A stretch of DNA of 64,000 nt from CBDFKF01 sp965248765 (GTDB lineage Bacteria; Pseudomonadota; Alphaproteobacteria; VGEJ01), in assembly GCA_965248765.1 (NCBI GenBank), contig CBDFKF010000004.1, forward strand, positions 2,542,001-2,606,000, read 5' to 3'. This document shows, one piece after another, positions 56,047 through 64,000 of the stretch. Every line of letters starts with the position of its first letter. Within the stretch, counting starts at the first letter, position 1. A program made the translations under genes and the position numbers. The notes beneath the pieces were generated by a model, which worked only from the letters and a program-made list of their open reading frames with translations, searched no databases and had not been told where the DNA came from.

Positions 56047-58547
56047 TTCGCTCCGGCCGTCTGAGGCCCCCCGTTGAGGCGTTCACCGAGCGCGGAGAAA
56101 GCCGTTTCGGGGCGCCCACGCCGGTTTGGTCGGCGCCCGCGGCGCGACAGCCGGCGGATGGGCTCGCCCGCCTCGGCCTGGTGCTCGTAGCCCAAGCTGG
56201 CCAGTACATCGATGAACCCCTCACGACTGCACCCGAGCCAAGACAACAGCCGCCGATCATCTGCCCTTTCTCCGGCCCGCTCGATGCGTCGCAGCTCGCC
56301 GGCCAGGCGCTCGAGCATGTCAACGCGCACCGCGTGCGAGCCGCAGACCCGGTAGCCCGCAGCTTCATAGTGCGCCAGTGCAACGTCCGGATCCGCCTCG
56401 ACGGACACGAGGCCGGCAGGCGGCGGAGCCGCATGGCGATCCGCGCCGGCGTGCACCGACCACAGCAGCCAACGTATTTCGATGCGCTCGGGCTTGACCA
56501 TCGCCGGTAGGAAAATGCTGGTCTCGCCGAACCGCAACCCGCGCCGGCGGAGTTGAGCCCGGGCGCCGCGATCAAGTGATCGCAGCTGAAGCTTCACGGC
56601 ATGCCGCGGCAACGAGCCAAGCGATTCCTGCAGCTGGAAGACAAGTCCGCGTGTGGTGCCTCGATGGTCGGCAGCGGCCAACTCATGGAGTGGGGCGAGC
56701 AAACGGCGAAGATGATCCTCAAGCCACTGAACGAGCCGGCGGCGCACCCGCTCGCGCTCCGTCCCGGGCGGAAGATCTCCAGGCAATAAACGAAGGCCCG
56801 GCTGCAGCAACGAGCGCCCCCTCGTCAAACGGGCGATCGGCACCGCCTGCCATATCGTTTGCCCGTCGCCGTCCAGTGCGAGCGCTTCGTCGGGCGCGAG
56901 CGAGAGCTGGGCCGCGCGGCCGCTGATCTCGCGGGGAATCGCCCGGTTGGCCGCGGCGCGCAACGCCCGTGCCCCGGTGCCGACGCCGGAATCGGGGCGG
57001 AACCGAAGGCCTTCAAGGCGGCCGACGGAATGTCCCTCCACAAGGACCTCGCCTTCGGCCTCCACTGCCACCAAAAGCTCGGCCTTGTCCTTGAGGCGTT
57101 TGGTCAGAGCCGCCGAGCGACGATCGACAAATCGCTGGGTGAGCCGCTGGTGCAGCGCATCGGAAAGCCGGTCTTCTAGCGAGCGGATGCGCTGCTGCCA
57201 GCCGTGGGCATCGTCGAGCCAGGCCGTACGATGAGAAACATAAGCCCACGTCCTGACATGGGCGATCCGCGCCGCCAGCGTGTCGATGTCGCCTTCGGTC
57301 CGGTCGAGACGCGCCACGTGGGTGGCGACCCAATCGGTCGGCAGCTGTGCGCTCGGCCCGATGAGGTGGGCAAATATCCGGCCCAGCAAACGCGCGTGGG
57401 CTTCGGCCATGGTCTTGCGGAAGTCGGGGATTCGGCAGACGTCCCATAGCAGCCGCAGCGCGGCGGGACCCCGCGCCGAACCGGCGATGCTGGGGGTCGC
57501 GGCGAGCGCCTTCAGAGCTCGTTGATCGTCAGCTTCGCGCGCGCGGACGAGGCCTTGCTCTGGCGCCGGTTCATCGAGACTGCGCAGCAATGCCGGAAGC
57601 GAGGAATAGTCGAGATCCGTGTTGCGATAGAAGATGCTCTTCTGTGGCTCGAACCGATGCTGCTCGATGCGCTCCACCAGTTCCGGGTCAAGCGGCGGAA
57701 TATCGGCAGTGACCCCGAAGGCGCCGTCGTTCGTGTAACGGCCCGCGCGCCCCGCGATCTGTCCGAGCTCGGCCGCGTCGAGATCGCGGACAAACCGCCC
57801 GTCGAATTTTCGGGTGCCCGCGAACGCGACATGATCGAGATCGAGATTGAGCCCCATGCCGATGGCGTCGGTGGCAACGATGTAGTCGACCTCGCCCGCC
57901 TCGAACATGCGGACCTGGGCATTACGCGAACGAGGGCTGAGGGCTCCGAGCACGACGGCGGCACCCCCGCGCTGGCGCCGCACCTGCTCGGCGATGGCGT
58001 ACACATCGGCAACCGAGAAGGCGACTATCGCGGTGCGCGGCGGCAGCCGACGCAGCTTGCACGTGCCGGCGTAGGTGAGCTTCGAAAAGCGCGGGCGGGT
58101 CGTGATCTCGGCGCGGGGCACGAGACGTCGGACATGGCGTTCGACGGTGCGTGAGCCGAGGAACATCGTCTCCTCGATGCCGCGTGCACAAAGCAGCCGG
58201 TCAGTGAAGATGTGGCCACGCTCGGCGTCCGTAGCGAGCTGCACCTCATCGACCGCGAGGAAGGCGAAACGCCGGTCGAGCGGCATCGCTTCGACCGTGC
58301 ACACGAGATAGGACGGCGCCGGCGGAACGATCCGCTCTTCACCGGTGATCAGGGCCACCGCCCGTGGCCCGCGGATGGCGACGATCCGGTCGTATACCTC
58401 GCGCGCGAGCAGGCGGAGCGGCAGACCGATGATGCCGGTGCTGTGGCCAAGCATGCGCTCGACGGCGAGGTGGGTCTTGCCGGTGTTCGTCGGCCCCAAT
58501 ATCGCCGCCACGCGCCGGCCAGAGGGCGGGCCAAGCGAAGCGTTCAT
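56043..58547 (-). CDS. SUV3-like DEAD/DEAH-box RNA helicase
   Basis: 834 residues. Walker A GPTNTGKT (residues 18-25), DEVQ Walker B variant (about residue 99), and the second RecA domain with TDAIGMGLNLDLDHVAF and QIAGRAGRY (about residues 230-270). The helical C-terminal part is like mitochondrial SUV3 helicases, with an Arg-rich end. It probably unwinds structured RNA for decay. Intact; start at ATG 58547. Confidence 0.9.
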   Translation of the reverse strand: MNASLGPPSGRRVAAILGPTNTGKTHLAVERMLGHSTGIIGLPLRLLAREVYDRIVAIRGPRAVALITGEERIVPPAPSYLVCTVEAMPLDRRFAFLAVDEVQLATDAERGHIFTDRLLCARGIEETMFLGSRTVERHVRRLVPRAEITTRPRFSKLTYAGTCKLRRLPPRTAIVAFSVADVYAIAEQVRRQRGGAAVVLGALSPRSRNAQVRMFEAGEVDYIVATDAIGMGLNLDLDHVAFAGTRKFDGRFVRDLDAAELGQIAGRAGRYTNDGAFGVTADIPPLDPELVERIEQHRFEPQKSIFYRNTDLDYSSLPALLRSLDEPAPEQGLVRAREADDQRALKALAATPSIAGSARGPAALRLLWDVCRIPDFRKTMAEAHARLLGRIFAHLIGPSAQLPTDWVATHVARLDRTEGDIDTLAARIAHVRTWAYVSHRTAWLDDAHGWQQRIRSLEDRLSDALHQRLTQRFVDRRSAALTKRLKDKAELLVAVEAEGEVLVEGHSVGRLEGLRFRPDSGVGTGARALRAAANRAIPREISGRAAQLSLAPDEALALDGDGQTIWQAVPIARLTRGRSLLQPGLRLLPGDLPPGTERERVRRRLVQWLEDHLRRLLAPLHELAAADHRGTTRGLVFQLQESLGSLPRHAVKLQLRSLDRGARAQLRRRGLRFGETSIFLPAMVKPERIEIRWLLWSVHAGADRHAAPPPAGLVSVEADPDVALAHYEAAGYRVCGSHAVRVDMLERLAGELRRIERAGERADDRRLLSWLGCSREGFIDVLASLGYEHQAEAGEPIRRLSRRGRRPNRRGRPETAFSALGERLNGGPQTAGAK

Positions 58548-58670
58548 GCCCCTCCACCATCGGCATTCACCGCACGCTTTACAAGATATTGTTGCACCGC
58601 GCTGTCTGGGCGCCAGCCCTACGCTCCGTCAGTTTGACTCGATTCGCGGGGCTGCCCATAGTCGGCCGTG

Positions 58671-60820
<2,150 letters not shown>

Positions 60821-60824
<4 letters not shown>

Positions 60825-61498
60825 CTCTTCAGGCGCGCGTCGACCTTCTCCGAGCAGAGTTCTCGCAGCGCATCCTTGGCGATCCAACGCGCCGGGCGCG
60901 AATCGCGTTCCGCGAGCCGCTCGGCGCACGCGATAGCGGCGGCATGGAGCGCACGGTTACGTTTGCCGATCTGGCGCAAGGCCCAGTTCACTGCCTTCTT
61001 AACGAAGTTACGGTCATCATCGGCGTAATGCTCGATCAGCGGCAGGAGGTCGATGAAAGCCGAGTCCTCGGCCTTCTTGTCATGGACCGCGAGCCACGCG
61101 ATCAAGGCAAAGCCCGCGCGGCGGACGAACTCGGGCTCCGCGGCCGCCCATTCCCGCGCCTTGCCGTAAGCTTGGGGGGTGCGCCAGAACAGCCTGCCAC
61201 ATGCGCCGTCGCATACATCCCAGGAGTCGAAGTCGCGGACCCAGGCCTCCATCTGCGTCTCGGTGATCTGTTTGGGATCGTCGATCAGCGTCGCCAGCAT
61301 CCTGGCCTCATGGAACCCTGAGTCCCACAGGCGCCCCGCGAGCGCGTGGTCGCGACCGATTTCCCGGGCCAGGCCCCTCAGGGTGGTGACCTATATCCCA
61401 AAGGCTCGCTCGGTGTTGATGCCGAAACGAGCCATACCAGCCCGATTTTCCTCGCTGCCCAGCGACTCGAGGCGAGCAATGACGGCCTCATAGTCCAC
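60821..61498 (-). pseudogene. DNA alkylation repair (AlkD-like) protein with in-frame amber stop
   Basis: A GTG at 61498 opens DYEAVIARLESLGSEENRAG and INTERAFGI, then TAG at 61393-61391, and then without a frame change VTTLRGLAREIGRDHALAGRL and MLATLIDDPKQIT to 60821. The HEAT-repeat fold of AlkD-like glycosylases is preserved. The stop probably replaces a Ser codon (TCG to TAG). The current open piece from ATG 61300 lacks the first 66 residues. It overlaps the mutase stop by four bases and converges on it. Confidence 0.72.
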
Positions 61499-61500
61499 AG

Positions 61501-61516
61501 CGCGATGGTAGCGGCC
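61501..61516. repeat. target-site direct repeat, left of ISNCY element
   Basis: The 16 bases CGCGATGGTAGCGGCC occur here and again at 62890-62905 just outside the other end of the ISNCY element. The length is long for a target duplication but fits the IS1202-like group, which makes unusually long ones. Confidence 0.7.
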
Positions 61517-61559
61517 TGTCGAGAACAAACTGAATTGACCGCTTCAGTTGTGGTTGTTG

Positions 61560-61612
61560 GGCCAGTGGATAAGGGGTCGGGCGCGGAGCGGCCGTCCCCT
61601 TATCCACTGGCC
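61560..61612. terminator. 17-base inverted repeat downstream of the ISNCY transposase
   Basis: GGCCAGTGGATAAGGGG (61560-61576) and its exact complement (61596-61612) enclose a 19-base GC-rich loop, 18 bases after the transposase stop (minus strand). It probably ends transcription or blocks read-through in either direction; no T run follows. Confidence 0.6.
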
Positions 61613-61629
61613 GGTCGCGTCGAAGCGGA

Positions 61630-62805
61630 TCACGCGGCCTGTCTGTGGCTTGTGTTGATGGGCGATCCGTCGGCCTGGTATCGGGCCAGGCAGCGCGGCC
61701 CATGGAAGACGGCGAGGGTGCGGTCGGGGTATTCGTGGACCCGGACCCTTGCCTTGACGTAGTGGCGGCGATGGCGGTCGGGCGGGATCGCCAGCACCAG
61801 GCGTTTGTAGCGCACGGTGTTGTCGTTGGAGACGGTGCGCTCCTGCTGCACGCAGAGGATGTCGTCGAGGGTACCGGCGAAGGGCACGAAGGCGGTGCCC
61901 TCGGCTTCCGGCGGCACCGCGAAGCGGGCGTTGTGGCCTGGCAGGTAGAGCTCCTTGAGGAAGCGGTTGGCCTGGGCCATGTCGGTGATGCCGGCGAGCC
62001 TGAGCTCCTGGGGCAGGCGCTTCTGCAGGGTGGCGAACATGCGTTCCGAGCGCCCCCTTGCCTCGGGCGAGTAGGCCGGGATCAGCTCGATGCCGAGCTG
62101 GGCCAGGGCGCGGCCGAACTGGGTCGGATTGTCCTTGTCGACCGTGCCGCCGGCCTCAGGGGTGTGCCAGTAGTGGCCGGCGCGGTCGGCATAGAGCGAG
62201 CAGAACAGCCCCTTGGCCCGGATCGCCTCGGACACCCCCTGAAAGCTCGACATCGTGCCCTCTTCGGCGACGAAGAAGGCCGAGTAGATCTCACTGGTGG
62301 TGTCGTCCATGGTGACGATCAGGTCCCACCACTGATCGGGGACCCACGCGTGGCTTGAGCCGTCTTGATGCAGCATCATGCCGGGCAGCGCGCGGCGCGG
62401 CCGCTTGCGCCGGTGCGCCCCGCGCCTGGGCGCCGCCCGTCTTCGCCCATGGGCCTGCAAGCTCAGCCGCACCCAGTTGTAGCTGCGCTTGAAGGCATAG
62501 TCCGCGACCAGCTTCTCGTGGAAGTGCTTGGCGGTGAAGTCCCAGTAGCGGGTGTCGAACAGCGCCAACAGCGCCGTCACCTCGTTGACCGCCGCGCGCC
62601 GCGCCGAGACCCGGCCCAGACGGCGATCGTAGAGCCCTTCCGCGCCGTCCGCCTCATAGCGGTCGCGCCAGCGCCGGAAGGTGCGCTCTGAAACGCCGAG
62701 AACCTCCGCCGCCTCGGCTTGGCTCAAGCAACCCCGATGGGTGCGGCCGTAAACCTCCTCGAACTTCATCAATCTCAGTCCCTGCAACTGCTCTGTCCGG
62801 CGCAT
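61630..62805 (-). CDS. ISNCY-family transposase
   Basis: 391 residues. N-terminal helix-turn-helix (LSQAEAAEVLGVSERTFRRWRDRY, about residues 27-50), then an rve-like DDE core: MLHQDGSSHAWVPDQWWDLIVTMDD (Asp), FGRALAQLGIELIPAYSPEARGRSERMF (Asn/Asp and Glu). A C-terminal part with basic residues follows. Intact, so the element may be active. ATG 62805 start. Confidence 0.88.
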   Translation of the reverse strand: MRRTEQLQGLRLMKFEEVYGRTHRGCLSQAEAAEVLGVSERTFRRWRDRYEADGAEGLYDRRLGRVSARRAAVNEVTALLALFDTRYWDFTAKHFHEKLVADYAFKRSYNWVRLSLQAHGRRRAAPRRGAHRRKRPRRALPGMMLHQDGSSHAWVPDQWWDLIVTMDDTTSEIYSAFFVAEEGTMSSFQGVSEAIRAKGLFCSLYADRAGHYWHTPEAGGTVDKDNPTQFGRALAQLGIELIPAYSPEARGRSERMFATLQKRLPQELRLAGITDMAQANRFLKELYLPGHNARFAVPPEAEGTAFVPFAGTLDDILCVQQERTVSNDNTVRYKRLVLAIPPDRHRRHYVKARVRVHEYPDRTLAVFHGPRCLARYQADGSPINTSHRQAA

Positions 62806-62889
62806 CCAAACCCTCCATAGCCTGGAGAGCTTCTAAATCCGGACAGATCGTCTGGTACATAAACCGGACATATCGTGTGTTAGTGACAC

Positions 62890-62905
62890 CGCGATGGTAG
62901 CGGCC
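62890..62905. repeat. target-site direct repeat, right of ISNCY element
   Basis: Second copy of CGCGATGGTAGCGGCC, matching 61501-61516 exactly. The original uninterrupted sequence would have run from the alkylation repair gene start into the promoter region of the 62980 gene. Confidence 0.7.
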
Positions 62906-62979
62906 TGGCGCGTTCGAGTCTTCCTTACCTATAATGGGCGCGGCGCCGGCCGGTCGGACAAGGGGCATCGGGCAGCGGC

Positions 62980-63366
62980 ATGACGAAGCAACTGATCAGC
63001 GGGATCGATAGCCTCTTCCTCGCAGAGGCCGAGACCGCAACCGAGAACGCGGACTCGCCGGAAGGCGAGCGCCCGGCGCCTGGCCATCGCGCGTATGCGA
63101 GCCAGCAATCAGCAGCCGAGGCAGCAAGCGAGCGAGCCGGCGGACCGGCGATGACGCCCGAACGGCAGGCGGCCATCGATGAGTTGATGAGCGCCCGAGC
63201 CGCGATACTGGCGAAGATCGATCCGGGCTTGCGCGCCGAGCTGCGGGCTGTTGCCGAGAGTAAGCTGGATCGGCAGGCCGAGGCGGCGCTAGCGGACGAG
63301 CCGACTCCGCCTGACCCGCCGGTGGCCGACGATGACGGACCGGAGACCGGCGGCGGCCAGACCTGA
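62980..63366 (+). CDS. hypothetical acidic protein upstream of meaB
   Basis: 128 residues, acidic and Ala/Pro-rich, with probable disorder at both ends and one amphipathic helical region in the middle (MTPERQAAIDELMSARAAILAKIDPGLRAELRAVAESKLDRQ). No family recognised. It precedes meaB by 16 bases on the same strand and may be co-transcribed with it. Confidence 0.55.
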   Translation: MTKQLISGIDSLFLAEAETATENADSPEGERPAPGHRAYASQQSAAEAASERAGGPAMTPERQAAIDELMSARAAILAKIDPGLRAELRAVAESKLDRQAEAALADEPTPPDPPVADDDGPETGGGQT

Positions 63367-63382
63367 CGACCGCCGCGGCGCG

Positions 63383-64000
63383 ATGGGCATAGCCGAACCC
63401 CGCGTCGATTCTGAGATCGAGGCCCTCGGGGACCAAGTACTAGCGGGGGACCGCCGGGCGCTCGCCCGCGCGATTACGCTGATCGAATCGCGACGTGCCG
63501 ACCATCAGTATCAGGCGGAGGCATTGCTCGCGAAAGCCCTGCCGGCGACCGGTCGCGCGTTACGTGTGGGCATCACGGGTGCGCCCGGGGTCGGCAAGTC
63601 CACAATGGTCGAGGTCTTGGGTCTACGCCTAGTGGCCGAGGGGCGCCGGGTCGCGGTACTTGCGGTCGATCCCAGCTCGGCGCGCTCGGGCGGCTCGATC
63701 CTCGGCGACAAAACGCGGATGGAGGAGCTCGGCCGCGCCGAGGCCGCTTTCATCCGACCATCGCCCACCGGGGGCACGCTGGGCGGGGTGGCCCGCCGCA
63801 CGCACGAAGCGATGCTCTTGTGCGAGGCGGCCGGCTTCGATCCGGTGATCATCGAGACGGTTGGAGTCGGGCAGTCGGAGACCGCCGTCGCCGCGATGAC
63901 CGACATCTTCCTGCTGCTGTTGGCCCCGGGTGGTGGGGATGACCTCCAAGGTCTTAAACGTGGCATTGTTGAACTCGCTGATCTCATTCTCATCAACAAA
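63383..64000 (+). CDS. meaB: methylmalonyl-CoA mutase GTPase chaperone MeaB (partial at window end)
   Basis: The first 206 codons are in the window and the frame stays open to the last base. P-loop GITGAPGVGKSTM (about residues 63-75), AVDPSSARSGGSILGDKTRM, and the switch-like IIETVGVGQSET, then LILINK at the end (start of the NKAD guanine motif). MeaB/ArgK GTPases load and protect the B12 cofactor of methylmalonyl-CoA mutase. Confidence 0.93.
   Translation, partial: MGIAEPRVDSEIEALGDQVLAGDRRALARAITLIESRRADHQYQAEALLAKALPATGRALRVGITGAPGVGKSTMVEVLGLRLVAEGRRVAVLAVDPSSARSGGSILGDKTRMEELGRAEAAFIRPSPTGGTLGGVARRTHEAMLLCEAAGFDPVIIETVGVGQSETAVAAMTDIFLLLLAPGGGDDLQGLKRGIVELADLILINK

Larger units (their letters stand above)
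61517..62888 (-). mobile_element. ISNCY/IS1202-like insertion sequence
   Basis: 1372 bases with imperfect terminal repeats (TGTCGAGAACAAAC at the left, complement of TGTCACTAACACAC at the right) flanked by 16-base direct repeats. It carries one transposase gene and a strong internal hairpin after the stop codon. It sits just beyond the 5' end of the alkylation repair gene, separating it from its upstream region. Confidence 0.8.

Overview
GC-rich DNA from an alphaproteobacterium, probably a Rhodospirillales-type lineage. The evidence is an RpoH-family sigma factor with its RpoH box, the neighbourhood carD / odd metallophosphoesterase / rpoH / M48 protease, an SUV3-like helicase next to a small S4 protein, methylmalonyl-CoA mutase with MeaB, and a PagL-like lipid A deacylase. 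No rRNA is present, so species cannot be named. There is one tRNA, Arg(CCT).

Layout. 1-18.4 kb is chromosomal: AsmA-like protein, alpha/beta hydrolase (broken), TVP38 membrane protein, aldehyde dehydrogenase (UGA at the catalytic Cys codon), pentonate-type dehydratase, a glutamine amidotransferase, a truncated glycosyltransferase beside a frameshifted phosphodiesterase, a DUF2652-SRPBCC protein, an Na+/H+ antiporter, a broken class III cyclase-TPR gene, a broken acetyltransferase, a serine hydrolase and a histidine kinase. 18.46-21.7 kb is a truncated IS21-family element with an IS1182-family element inserted in istA. 21.7-33.6 kb is an HK97-type siphophage remnant (DUF1376 protein, HicAB, HNH, terminase, portal, second HicAB, ClpP-like protease, capsid, connector, lysozyme, holin, tail tube), ended by a second IS21::IS1182 (33.65-37.59 kb). 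37.6-43.9 kb holds non-phage genes: truncated UDP-glucuronate decarboxylase, Tag-like glycosylase, LLM oxidoreductase, cyclopropane-synthase-like methyltransferase, sulfotransferase, lectin-like protein and an IS3 transposase fragment. 43.88-45.86 kb is a third, truncated IS21::IS1182. It abuts the phage integration end (J-domain protein, Zn protein, AlpA-like regulator, integrase), which lies directly against tRNA-Arg at 47.84 kb. 48-64 kb is chromosomal again: TPP enzyme, PagL, nuclease, M48 protease, rpoH, pseudo-phosphatase, carD, TerB-like, S4 protein, helicase, mutase, a broken DNA alkylation repair gene interrupted at its start by an ISNCY/IS1202-like element, and meaB running off the end.

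Working picture. A prophage integrated at tRNA-Arg was split and rearranged by recombination and deletion at IS21/IS1182 copies. IS ends created chimeric reading frames, one of them an IstB-histidine kinase fusion. More than ten genes carry frameshifts or in-frame stops. Some of these sit in C runs and could be sequence errors; others include internal deletions and look like real decay. The two points most worth following are the UGA that exactly replaces the catalytic cysteine of an otherwise intact aldehyde dehydrogenase, and the two prophage HicAB loci. Both HicAB promoters place the -10 box six bases from the hicA ATG (apparently leaderless) and carry palindromic operators; at the first locus the operators also reach the start of the divergent HNH-terminase gene block.
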